56,741 nucleotides of DNA from a virus, in IMG/VR virus record IMGVR_UViG_3300042691_019044, positions 1 to 56,741 of that record; one strand, 5' to 3'. Both the position numbers and the translations under genes were made by a program. Below are positions 20,119 through 27,396 of the stretch, in pieces (within the stretch, counting starts at the first letter, position 1; each line of letters begins with the position of its first letter). The notes under the pieces are model-generated. The model saw only the letters and a list, made by a program, of their open reading frames with translations, searched no databases and had not been told where the DNA came from.

Positions 20119-20141
20119 TTAATACTTTTATAAACTTGTAG

Positions 20142-20156
20142 ATATTTATAGTAAAA
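20142..20156 (+). promoter_or_regulatory. Putative late promoter motif
   Basis: The sequence ATATTTATAGTAAAA matches [CA]TATTTAT-N-[AG]-[AT]-[AT]-AAA, seen at four places before structural gene blocks. It ends six bases before the ATG at 20163. It resembles a variant of the T4 late -10 box TATAAATA. The leader would be only a few bases long. The assignment rests on recurrence and position. Confidence 0.45.
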
Positions 20157-20162
20157 CCATTT

Positions 20163-20381
20163 ATGGACAGAATTGACAATAAAATAGAAGAGTTTCTTGG
20201 TAATGAACCCAAGGTTGGTGAGGAAGTTTGTGACCTTAAATCTGGCGTTTGCTATATAAAAACCGCTGACGGTTTAATTGAAAGAAAAATAATCGAAAAA
20301 AAATTAGTGGTTGAGGATGGTAGAGAACTTTTAAGAGAAGAAACACCGATTAGCCACTCAAATAGAATGTTTCTAAGATGA
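20163..20381 (+). CDS. Hypothetical 72-aa protein
   Basis: A short, charged protein with VCDLKSGVCYIKTADGLIER (residues 21-40), which has two cysteines seven residues apart, followed by an alternating Lys/Glu/Val segment that looks like beta strands. It has no membrane segment or signal peptide. It is the first gene behind a putative late promoter, and its stop overlaps the start of the next gene (ATGA), so the two are probably translationally coupled. I do not recognise the family. A small structural or assembly protein is the likeliest class from context. Confidence 0.6.
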   Translation: MDRIDNKIEEFLGNEPKVGEEVCDLKSGVCYIKTADGLIERKIIEKKLVVEDGRELLREETPISHSNRMFLR

Positions 20382-21079
20382 GTAAGAAATTAAATACCCT
20401 ATTGGAGAGCGAAATTAATCGCTTTAATGCTATTATAGCATATCAAGATAAAATGGCGATTGACGAGGTTTCTTATAGATTCTATAATGAAGCTGAAGAA
20501 GTCGCACCAGCTGAAGAGCCAATTGACGCAGCTCCAGTTGACGCCGCTGTCGATGCAACAGCTGAGGTACCAGCTGAGGAACCAATGGCAACAGAACCAA
20601 CAGACGTTGCTACGGATGCACCAGTTGATGCACCAGTGGAAGAGCCAGCTCTAGCTGAAGATGTTACTGAGGTTGATGTGACAGAATTGGTTAATAGCAC
20701 AAACGACATCAAAAGTAAGATTGAAGGTTTGGCTGGCGGTATAGAAAAAATCAACGACATTATGGGTAAAGTTTCCGAAATAGAAACAAATTTAACCAAA
20801 ATGGATGATTTAATTGGTAAAATGGAATCATTGGCAAAACAAGTTGAGCTTATGAGACCACCAACTGAAGAAGAAAGAAGAAAAGCTCTTACTCAAGATT
20901 CATACCCTTTTAATATATCGATTGATGATTACAATAAAGGTACTGGGGCTAAAACACAAACCGATTTGGAAAATTCGTCAAAAATGTCTATGTTTGATAC
21001 CATAATGAACGATTATAGTGATATGGACGTTAAAAAAAGCTTCAATATACCAACAGAAAACCCATTTAATAGACTATGA
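20378..21079 (+). CDS. Acidic low-complexity coiled-coil protein (233 aa), possible assembly/core protein
   Basis: The start overlaps the previous gene by four bases. Residues ~38-100 are Ala/Pro/Glu/Asp/Val-rich low complexity with repeated APVDA- and AEEP-like units. Residues ~105-165 form a predicted coiled coil (heptad-like Leu/Ile/Met in KSKIEGLAGGIEKINDIMGK and after). The C-terminus ends NPFNRL. There is no enzymatic motif. Acidic, helical proteins of this sort occur as prohead core or scaffold proteins in T4-like phages, so that role is possible. The evidence is composition and late-gene context only, and no family is recognised. Confidence 0.55.
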   Translation: MSKKLNTLLESEINRFNAIIAYQDKMAIDEVSYRFYNEAEEVAPAEEPIDAAPVDAAVDATAEVPAEEPMATEPTDVATDAPVDAPVEEPALAEDVTEVDVTELVNSTNDIKSKIEGLAGGIEKINDIMGKVSEIETNLTKMDDLIGKMESLAKQVELMRPPTEEERRKALTQDSYPFNISIDDYNKGTGAKTQTDLENSSKMSMFDTIMNDYSDMDVKKSFNIPTENPFNRL

Positions 21080-21360
21080 TACAAGCTGAATTATATACAG
21101 AAAAACTAACATCTGGTGGAACCCAATCGGTTGCATTACTACAAGCGGCGGATACGGGTCATACGTATTCAATACATAGTATAATTTTTTTAGGTGCTTA
21201 TGATGATGTCACCACTTTAACAGTTAACGGTACCCAATTGGTATTACCTGGGGCATTTGTTTTAAATCAGTACCCAATAAGCTCTGTTTCAGTTACAACA
21301 AGCCCACATGGTGTGCTATTGGTGGGTAAAAAAGTAAAGAGACAATTGTTCAACACGTAA
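21076..21360 (+). CDS. Hypothetical 94-aa beta-rich protein, possibly virion-associated
   Basis: The gene overlaps the previous one by four bases (ATGA). The sequence is almost entirely short beta-type segments with Gly/Thr turns (GGTQSVALLQAADTGHTYSI, TTLTVNGTQLVLPGAF). It has no cysteine, no membrane helix and a basic C-terminus (KKVKRQLF). Small all-beta proteins like this are often head-decoration or tail-accessory proteins, but nothing specific identifies it. It closes the three-gene late cluster, and the next gene (SSB) has its own promoter. Confidence 0.55.
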   Translation: MIQAELYTEKLTSGGTQSVALLQAADTGHTYSIHSIIFLGAYDDVTTLTVNGTQLVLPGAFVLNQYPISSVSVTTSPHGVLLVGKKVKRQLFNT

Positions 21361-21378
21361 ATTTTTTTTGTCAGGCAC

Positions 21379-21409
21379 TTGACTTTTTGAAAATCGTTGC
21401 CTAATATTG
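21379..21409 (+). promoter_or_regulatory. Sigma70-type promoter for the SSB gene
   Basis: TTGACT at 21379-21384 is followed after exactly 17 bases by TAATAT (21402-21407), extended to TAATATTG. The latter is one base off the Bacteroidota -7 box TAnnTTTG, with TTG 20 bases upstream. The ATG of the SSB gene is at 21438, which leaves a short AT-rich leader. A 5-bp inverted repeat (AGGCA 21373-21377 / TGCCT 21398-21402) flanks the -35 region and might be an operator. Confidence 0.65.
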
Positions 21410-21437
21410 TACCATAATAAACTTAAATTTTTTAATT

Positions 21438-22358
21438 ATGGACTTTAAAAACATCGATTGGAACAAGGCCGTTCAAAACTCACTGGCCGACTACGAAAAA
21501 TCAAAAAACTCTGCAACAACCACAGAAAAAAAAGAGGTTGACTTAACTAAGTATTTTACATTAGCATTAGGTGACAAGGAAAATTCAGGACAGCGTGTCT
21601 TCAGAATTTTACCTTTGGATACCGAGGGTAAATGGTACGACATTGTTAAATTCCACAATCTTAAGATTGGTAAAAAATGGAATAAACTGTACGATCCAGC
21701 TCAAGATGGTGAAGAATCACCACTTAATGACATGTACAAACTTTTAATCAAGGGTGATGCTGAAGATAAAAAAATCGCAAGCAATTACCGTTCACGTGAC
21801 TTCTATATTGTTAGAGGTATTGAACGTGGAAAAGAACACGAGGGAGTTAAATTCTGGAGATTCCCTAAAGTAAATGATGGTTCAGGAATCATGGATAAAA
21901 TCCAACCCATGATGAAATTCATGAACGATAAAAATCCAGGCTCTGGTGCATTCTTCAATCCTATCGCTGGAAAAGATCTTGTCATCAGTGTTGTTCGTGA
22001 CCAATCTAAAGGTTACACAAAAGTTTCACAAATCATTTTTGATGAGACATCACCAGTTAGTCAAGATCCAGCACAAATGGAACTTTGGTTAAACGACCAA
22101 CAAACTTGGAGAGATGTTTACAGAAAAAAACCTATTGAGTTTTTGAGAATTGTTGCTGAAGGTTCTGAACCTGTTTGGGATAGCGAATCAAAGCAATTTG
22201 TTGCTAGAATTGATGACGCTGGTACGCCATCATATGCACCACAATCCACAAATTATTCACAACCAGTAAGTGAACCAGTACCAACATCTTTGAATGATAC
22301 CATGACATTAACCGATGCGGAACCAATGTCGTTGGATACTGATGATCTACCGTTCTAA
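21438..22358 (+). CDS. 32: gp32-like single-stranded DNA-binding protein, no zinc motif
   Basis: This 306-aa protein aligns by eye with the core of T4 gp32. It has FRILPLDTEGKWYDIVKFHN and a strand order ending in DFYIVRGIERGKEHEGVKFWRF, matching the T4 '[23 protein letters not shown]' region. It has the typical acidic SSB tail, ending SLDTDDLPF, which in this family recruits replication partners. It coats ssDNA during replication and recombination. No cysteine occurs anywhere in the protein, so the His-Cys3 zinc site of T4 gp32 is absent. It stands alone between its own promoter and a strong terminator, directly before uvsX, so it can be made in large amounts independently of its neighbours. 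The assignment is strong from sequence plus the neighbouring UvsX and helicase. Confidence 0.85.
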   Translation: MDFKNIDWNKAVQNSLADYEKSKNSATTTEKKEVDLTKYFTLALGDKENSGQRVFRILPLDTEGKWYDIVKFHNLKIGKKWNKLYDPAQDGEESPLNDMYKLLIKGDAEDKKIASNYRSRDFYIVRGIERGKEHEGVKFWRFPKVNDGSGIMDKIQPMMKFMNDKNPGSGAFFNPIAGKDLVISVVRDQSKGYTKVSQIIFDETSPVSQDPAQMELWLNDQQTWRDVYRKKPIEFLRIVAEGSEPVWDSESKQFVARIDDAGTPSYAPQSTNYSQPVSEPVPTSLNDTMTLTDAEPMSLDTDDLPF

Positions 22359-22372
22359 TTAAACAAACATAT

Positions 22373-22415
22373 GGGCATTATAGGAGATTTTACGCTCTTA
22401 TAGTGCCCTTTTTTT
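22373..22415 (+). terminator. Rho-independent terminator after the SSB gene
   Basis: A 14-bp stem pairs GGGCATTATAGGAG (22373-22386) with CTCTTATAGTGCCC (22395-22408). All positions pair, with two G-U wobbles. The loop is 8 bases and is followed by seven T (22409-22415). This is a textbook intrinsic terminator. It separates the SSB gene from uvsX. Confidence 0.9.
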
Positions 22416-22443
22416 CACAATTAATTTTTAAAAATATATCAAT

Positions 22444-23457
22444 ATGGCAGTAAAGAAAAAAGAATTTTCTTTTGATGATCTTCAGAAGAAAATGAGTACG
22501 ACAACAAAATATAAACCAGATTTGTTTCTATCTTGCGGTGAAGCATTTTTAGAGGCATCTGGTGTACCTGGCCCTTGTATGGGTCACATTAACATGTTAC
22601 TTGGACATACCAACACGGGAAAGACAAGTGCATTAATCGCATCGTCCATTGATGCACAGAAAAAGGGAATTTTACCAATATTTTTGGTTACCGAGAAAAA
22701 ATGGAGTTTTGAACATTGCAAATTAATGGGTTTGGATTGTTACAAGGATGATCAGGGTGAGTGGAAAGGGTTTTTCTTTTATCGTGATGATTTTGAATAC
22801 GTGGAACAAATTACCGATTACATAAATTATGTATTGGATGAACAAGCTAAAGGGAATGTCCCTTACGATATTTGTTTCTTCTGGGATTCAGTTGGTTCTG
22901 TACCTTGTAAAATGACCTGGGAGGGTAAAGGTGGTAAACAACATACCGCTGGCGTTCTTGCAGAAAAGATTAACATGGGTATTAATCAAAGAATCAACAA
23001 TAGTAGAAAAGAAAACTCACAATACTTGAATGGTTTGGTTATTTGTAACCTACCTTGGGTTAAATTACCAGATTCACCAATGGGCCAACCAAAAATTAAA
23101 CCAAAAGGTGGTGAGGCTGTTTACCAAGCTGCTACATTGGTTTTCCGTTTTGGTAATGAAGCCGATGGTGGTATTTCTAAAATTGATGCCACTAAGAATG
23201 GTAGAAAGATTAATTTTGCCACAAGAACAAAAGTTACCGTTGACAAGAATCACATCAACGGACTAGGATACGCTGATTCACAAATTGTAGTTACACCACA
23301 TGGTTTTATCACAAGTGATAAACGAGATAATAAAGAAGCCTTGGAAAAGTACAAGAAAGAAACAGCTGATTACTGGGCATCAAAAATGGGTGATACAAAT
23401 TTTGAATTAGAGGAGTATGAAGTTAAACAGGCCATTGCCTACTCGGACGAAGATTAA
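22444..23457 (+). CDS. uvsX: UvsX-like RecA-family recombinase
   Basis: The protein has Walker A GHTNTGKTS at residues 54-62 and Walker B YDICFFWDS (D148) in a RecA/UvsX-type core. A GINQRINNSRKENSQYLNGL segment and VICNLPWVKLPDSP follow, in the position of the DNA-binding loop region. T4 UvsX is 391 aa; this one is 337. It forms filaments on ssDNA and drives strand invasion for recombination-dependent replication, displacing the SSB encoded just upstream. It follows the SSB terminator by 28 bases, and I see no convincing promoter there, so it may depend on read-through. Its last 41 bases overlap the next gene. Another RecA-like ATPase is the alternative, but the SSB and helicase neighbours favour UvsX. 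Confidence 0.82.
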   Translation: MAVKKKEFSFDDLQKKMSTTTKYKPDLFLSCGEAFLEASGVPGPCMGHINMLLGHTNTGKTSALIASSIDAQKKGILPIFLVTEKKWSFEHCKLMGLDCYKDDQGEWKGFFFYRDDFEYVEQITDYINYVLDEQAKGNVPYDICFFWDSVGSVPCKMTWEGKGGKQHTAGVLAEKINMGINQRINNSRKENSQYLNGLVICNLPWVKLPDSPMGQPKIKPKGGEAVYQAATLVFRFGNEADGGISKIDATKNGRKINFATRTKVTVDKNHINGLGYADSQIVVTPHGFITSDKRDNKEALEKYKKETADYWASKMGDTNFELEEYEVKQAIAYSDED

Positions 23458-24457
23458 TACGTTACTGATTGATGGTGAGGCTTTATTAAAACAGGGGTTT
23501 TATGGTGCCAAACAAGTGCAAACTAAACACGGAAGCGTTGGCACCATATTTCACTTTGTTAACACAATCAAAAAATTTTACCAAGACTTTGGTATAACTA
23601 AAGTTGTTGTTTTCTGGGAGGGTGAAAACTCAAAAGTTTACCGTCAAGGTTACTATCCATACTATAAAATGAATAGGAATGATAAGGTAACTATCGATGA
23701 ACGACACGACTTGGATAGACAAAGAATTAGGATAAAACAATATCTTGAAGAATTGTTTATAAGACAAGTTGAGATTGATGGTTGTGAGGCCGATGACGGT
23801 ATTGCTCATTACGTGAAAAATTCACCAAATGAAAATAAAATCATCTACACAAATGACAGGGATTTACTTCAGTTAATTGCACCAGACACGAAGGTGTACC
23901 TATACGGTAAAAAGGCTGTTATTAATAAAGATAACTTCAAAAATTATTTTGATTACCATTATTCGAATGTTGGTTTGATTAAAATGATTGCTGGTGACAC
24001 ATCAGATAATATATCTGGTCTTGAGGGTATAGGTGAAGAAACCGTACTTAAAATGTTTCCTGAATTAAAAAAGGGGCCAAAAGATCATGAGTGGGTTATT
24101 AACAGAGTCAATGAGTTGTTGACCGAATCTCCAGATAGTAAAAAACTTCTTACAATAAAAGAGGGTAAAACAAAATGGGGAACATACGGTACCGACTACT
24201 TTAGCGTTATGGGTAAAGTTATTAACCTAGAAACACCAAACGTAACGGAAGATTTACAAAATGCTATAACTGAAATGGTCAACGAACCATTGTCACCTGA
24301 AGGTCGTGGTGGTATAAATAAGATCATGGAAATGATGAAAGAAGATCAATTATTAAATTTTTTGCCAAAATATGATGACGGTTTCTTTGTTTTCTGGTCA
24401 ACTTTTATTACTATTATAAACAAGGAAAAAAAGATTTACGAACAAACAAAAAATTAG
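23417..24457 (+). CDS. 5'-3' exonuclease / RNase H-type FEN nuclease (T4 Rnh-like)
   Basis: This 346-aa protein shows the acidic clusters of the PolA-type 5'-nuclease family: D19 in LLIDGEALL, E124/D126/D127 in CEADDGIAHY, D147/D149 in YTNDRDLLQL, and D194/D197 in AGDTSDNISGLEGIGEET. The last is the helix-hairpin-helix with metal ligands. Such enzymes remove RNA primers and 5' flaps from lagging-strand fragments; T4 RNase H (305 aa) is the phage counterpart. The ATG at 23417 is chosen because the conserved strand begins at residue 13 and no later in-frame ATG precedes it. The gene thus overlaps uvsX by 41 bases. It has an unusual AGAGGAG purine stretch just before the start, unlike most genes here. 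Confidence in the nuclease fold is high. Confidence 0.85.
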   Translation: MKLNRPLPTRTKINTLLIDGEALLKQGFYGAKQVQTKHGSVGTIFHFVNTIKKFYQDFGITKVVVFWEGENSKVYRQGYYPYYKMNRNDKVTIDERHDLDRQRIRIKQYLEELFIRQVEIDGCEADDGIAHYVKNSPNENKIIYTNDRDLLQLIAPDTKVYLYGKKAVINKDNFKNYFDYHYSNVGLIKMIAGDTSDNISGLEGIGEETVLKMFPELKKGPKDHEWVINRVNELLTESPDSKKLLTIKEGKTKWGTYGTDYFSVMGKVINLETPNVTEDLQNAITEMVNEPLSPEGRGGINKIMEMMKEDQLLNFLPKYDDGFFVFWSTFITIINKEKKIYEQTKN

Positions 24458-24461
24458 AATT

Positions 24462-24926
24462 ATGAACACAAAAAAAGAAATTAAAAAAGAACAAAGAAAA
24501 TTTGAATTTACGATTTATCTCAACGACAATATTATTGTTCAGCGTTATTTCAACGTGATTGGATTTAATAACCGTGCAATCAATTCTTTAAACTTTAAAG
24601 ATGCGATTGATTACAATCAGTACACAATCCAACACCACATGAAAAACAAAACCTTGGATTTCATGACAGAAAACAGAAGATCTTTTTATGAAAATCCGTT
24701 GTTTGAGAAAAACGATATGAATGACAAAATGAAAATTGTTGTTAAAATGGATGATAAAGTCATAGCACATAGACAGTGGGATGCAACAATTTATCCAGTA
24801 AAAGTTAGATACACCGTTGATGTTCGTGAACACATTTATGAGATGATAACCAGAATACAGAAATGTTTATCTGAGAGAAATGACAGACTAGAAACAAAAT
24901 ATTTACAGTACGATTTAGCAGTTTAA
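24462..24926 (+). CDS. Unknown 154-aa protein in the replication cluster
   Basis: It lies four bases after the nuclease gene and four bases before the helicase gene, so it is surely co-expressed with them. Two similar beta-type segments are visible: FEFTIYLNDNIIVQRYFNV (residues ~14-32) and MKIVVKMDDKVIAHRQWDA (~90-108). This suggests an internal duplication. The C-terminus is helical and basic/acidic mixed (EMITRIQKCLSERNDRLETK). I do not recognise the family. The position would suit a helicase-loading or recombination-mediator role (T4 gp59 or UvsY analogue), but that is a guess from gene order only. Confidence 0.6.
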   Translation: MNTKKEIKKEQRKFEFTIYLNDNIIVQRYFNVIGFNNRAINSLNFKDAIDYNQYTIQHHMKNKTLDFMTENRRSFYENPLFEKNDMNDKMKIVVKMDDKVIAHRQWDATIYPVKVRYTVDVREHIYEMITRIQKCLSERNDRLETKYLQYDLAV

Positions 24927-24930
24927 TATC

Positions 24931-26361
24931 ATGATACAAAAATCTACACAATTAGAGGACTTCGGGCCAGATTTCCAATTAGATTTGTTTCATGAAATAA
25001 TAGTCGATCCAAAATTTGGTGAAACCGTAGTTGAGACATTGGATACGGTTCACTTTAAAACCGAAGCCTTTCAAAAAATAATCTCCCTGATTAAAAAGTA
25101 TTATACAAAACATAATGCTATTATAAATTTTCCAGGTTTAAGAACTGAGATTAATGTTGAAATTCCAGACCCCACATTTAAAACACAAGTTTTAGATACC
25201 CTACAAGAGGTTGAGAGCAGATCAGTTACAAATAAAAACGTACAAGATTACGTTGTTAAGTTCTGTAAAATGCAATCTCTTAAAAGTGTGATTCAAGAAA
25301 TATCTAAAAAAGTTGAAAAGGGTGTTATTGAGGATTACGACCAAATCGAAAAAAGGTTAAAGGATGCGTTGATTTTTAAGGACACTCAAGATTCTATAAC
25401 ACTTTTCCAGGATATGGAAAATGTACTTTCTGATGAGTTCAGGGATCCAATAGAATGTGGTATTAGTGGTATTGATGAAATTATGGGTGGTGGTATAGCT
25501 AGTGGTGAACTCGCTTTGGTTATTGCGCCACTTGGCGTTGGTAAAACAACCTTTTTAACAAAGGTGGCTAACCAGGCTTATCAGGATGGTAGAAATGTTT
25601 TACAAGTGTTTTTTGAGGATAAAGAAAAATCCATACAAAGAAAACATTATACACTAATAACCGATGTTCCACTTAATAAATTAGCTGACGAGGAAAGCGT
25701 TTCTTTGGTTAAATCTAGATTAGAAGCTTTTAAGAATAGAAAAGTTGATGGTCAGGAACCTAAGAATAACTTATTCCTACAAAAATTACCCGCTGATGGT
25801 GTTACAATAACAAAAATCAAAAACATCATAAAGAAATTAAATTCAAGAGGTCATAAAATTGATTTATTGGTTTTAGACTACATTGATTGTATATCACTTG
25901 AAAAAGAATATAGTTCAACCACAAATGATGAATGGGCTAGTGAGGGTAGAGTTATGCGACTTCTTGAAACAATGATTGAAGAGGTTGGTGTCGCTTGTTG
26001 GACAGCAACTCAAGGTAACCGAGCCTCAACAAGTGTTGAGGTGGTTAAAACCGAAAATATGGGTGGTTCACTTAAAAAAGCTCAGATCGCACACTTTATA
26101 ATGAGTATTGGTAAAACATTGGAACAAAAAGAAGCCAGTGTCGCAACAATCTCAATATTAAAGAATCGATTGGGTCGTGATGGTATGGTTTTCCCAAATT
26201 GCAAATTTGACAATGGTACGTTAAAGATTAATACCGATGATCAATTAACTGAAAAGGGTTTTGAAAGCCAAAAGGCTAAGGAACAAGTAGATAAACGTAA
26301 GAATCTTTACAGAGGGTTTTTAGAATCTAGGGAAAGCGAAAATAATACCGAAAATCAGTAA
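24931..26361 (+). CDS. 41: DnaB-like replicative helicase (T4 gp41-type)
   Basis: This 476-aa protein has a helical N-terminal domain (residues ~1-165) and a RecA-fold ATPase with CGISGIDEIMGGGIASGELA. Walker A is APLGVGKTT (199-207) and Walker B is LLVLDYIDC (D316). A Gln/Arg motif occurs in ACWTATQGNRAS, and late KNRLGRDG fits the arginine-finger region of the DnaB/gp41 family. Length matches T4 gp41 (475 aa). It unwinds DNA ahead of the fork as a hexamer on the lagging strand and works with primase, a candidate for which lies at the window's end. It is the last gene of the SSB-to-helicase block; a 75-base gap with promoter-like signals follows. Confidence 0.87.
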   Translation: MIQKSTQLEDFGPDFQLDLFHEIIVDPKFGETVVETLDTVHFKTEAFQKIISLIKKYYTKHNAIINFPGLRTEINVEIPDPTFKTQVLDTLQEVESRSVTNKNVQDYVVKFCKMQSLKSVIQEISKKVEKGVIEDYDQIEKRLKDALIFKDTQDSITLFQDMENVLSDEFRDPIECGISGIDEIMGGGIASGELALVIAPLGVGKTTFLTKVANQAYQDGRNVLQVFFEDKEKSIQRKHYTLITDVPLNKLADEESVSLVKSRLEAFKNRKVDGQEPKNNLFLQKLPADGVTITKIKNIIKKLNSRGHKIDLLVLDYIDCISLEKEYSSTTNDEWASEGRVMRLLETMIEEVGVACWTATQGNRASTSVEVVKTENMGGSLKKAQIAHFIMSIGKTLEQKEASVATISILKNRLGRDGMVFPNCKFDNGTLKINTDDQLTEKGFESQKAKEQVDKRKNLYRGFLESRESENNTENQ

Positions 26362-26391
26362 AATTTTTTACCAACATTAACCCCAAATAAG

Positions 26392-26410
26392 TATATTTGC
26401 AAATATTTAT
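26392..26410 (+). promoter_or_regulatory. Promoter region of nrdB with palindrome over the -7 box
   Basis: TATATTTG (26392-26399) is a perfect match to the Bacteroidota -7 box TAnnTTTG; the expected upstream TTTG is poor (only T-rich sequence near 26364-26370). A perfect 14-bp palindrome ATATTTGCAAATAT covers 26393-26406. TATTTAT (26404-26410), the core of the late motif, overlaps its right edge. The nrdB ATG is at 26437. This stretch may combine a middle promoter, an operator and a weak late promoter. Confidence 0.5.
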
Positions 26411-26436
26411 TTTAACCTAACGCAATATAAAAAAAG

Positions 26437-27384
26437 ATGAATTTAAAAAGTAACGATTTAACAAAAAGGTATTCGATTTTCCCTATAACACACCCAGATT
26501 TATGGGAGTTTTATAAAAAAGCCGAAAAACAAACCTGGGTAGCCGAGGAAGTTGACCTATCAAAGGACAAATACAATGAATTAACTGATTCTGAAAAACA
26601 ATATTTAAAAAACATTTTAGCGTTTTTTGCTATTTCAGATGGATTGGTGATCGATAATTTGGCGACAAATTTTATGGCTGAGGTTGATTTATTGGAAGCT
26701 CAATATTTTTATGGTCATCAAACATTTATTGAACAAGTACATGCTAACGGATATTCGCTTTTAATTGAATCGTATGTAAAAGATGAGAAAGAAAAACTTG
26801 ACTTATTTAATTCCATGGAAACAAGCCCATCTGTTGCGGCAAAAGCTTCTTGGGCTGAAAAATGGATAAGTCACCCATCTTTTGTACACAGATTGATCGC
26901 ATTTGCTTGCGTTGAGGGAATTTCTTTTAGTTCTGTTTTTGCTGGAGTTTTTTGGTACCGCTCAAGAAATAAAATGGAGGGTTTAGCGGGTATGAATGAA
27001 TTAATTATTCGTGACGAAACATTACATTACGAATTTGCGGTTAATTTATATAACAATTACGTTGCAAACAAATTACCAAAAGAAGAAGTGCGTGAAATTA
27101 TTTTATCTTGCTGCCAGGTGGAAGAGGTTTTTGTTAGAGAAAGTATGCCAAATGGACTTATGGGTTTAACAACAGACATGATGGTACAATATGTTAGATA
27201 TGTTGCTGATGTTGTTTTAAAGGACTTTGGTATTGAACCTGAGTTTAATATGAACAACCCTTTGGATTATATGGCAAGAATTGGTTTGTCCGCTAAAAAT
27301 AATTTCTTTGAACAAAGAATAGGGCAATATACCAGAGTGGACATCCCAACCACAACAGATGGTATTTTTGATGATGATTTTTAA
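26437..27384 (+). CDS. nrdB: Class I ribonucleotide reductase small subunit
   Basis: This 315-aa protein carries all six diiron ligands: D68, E99, H102, E160, E194 and H197. They lie in AISDG, EQVH, CVEG and RDETLH. The radical tyrosine is Y106 (VHANGYSLLIESYV), seven residues after E99 as in E. coli NrdB. The wording EEVDLSKD and HxxxYSLLI is closer to the eukaryotic-type R2 lineage, also common in Bacteroidota, than to E. coli. It generates the tyrosyl radical used by NrdA to reduce ribonucleotides, supplying dNTPs for phage replication. NrdA follows after 12 bases. The protein appears complete and active by motif. Confidence 0.95.
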   Translation: MNLKSNDLTKRYSIFPITHPDLWEFYKKAEKQTWVAEEVDLSKDKYNELTDSEKQYLKNILAFFAISDGLVIDNLATNFMAEVDLLEAQYFYGHQTFIEQVHANGYSLLIESYVKDEKEKLDLFNSMETSPSVAAKASWAEKWISHPSFVHRLIAFACVEGISFSSVFAGVFWYRSRNKMEGLAGMNELIIRDETLHYEFAVNLYNNYVANKLPKEEVREIILSCCQVEEVFVRESMPNGLMGLTTDMMVQYVRYVADVVLKDFGIEPEFNMNNPLDYMARIGLSAKNNFFEQRIGQYTRVDIPTTTDGIFDDDF

Positions 27385-27396
27385 AAAAAAATAGAG

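Noticed and set aside
20482-20799. Antisense Ser/Ala/Thr-rich frame of 105 codons
   Set aside because: This is the mirror of the Ala/Pro/Glu low-complexity region of the 233-aa gene. Repetitive codons on one strand create an open frame on the other.
21361-21370. Terminator after the 94-aa gene (run of eight T)
   Set aside because: No stem precedes the T run; the run sits just after the stop codon and upstream of the SSB promoter. T runs alone are common in this AT-rich sequence.
26358-26371. Terminator after the helicase gene
   Set aside because: GTAAAA-TT-TTTTAC is a perfect but purely A/T-type 6-bp stem with a 2-base loop and no following T run, so it is too weak to call.
26393-26406. NrdR box at the nrdB promoter
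   Set aside because: The palindrome ATATTTGCAAATAT does not fit the NrdR consensus (acaCwAtATaTwGtgt-like), and only one copy is present, whereas NrdR sites come in pairs.
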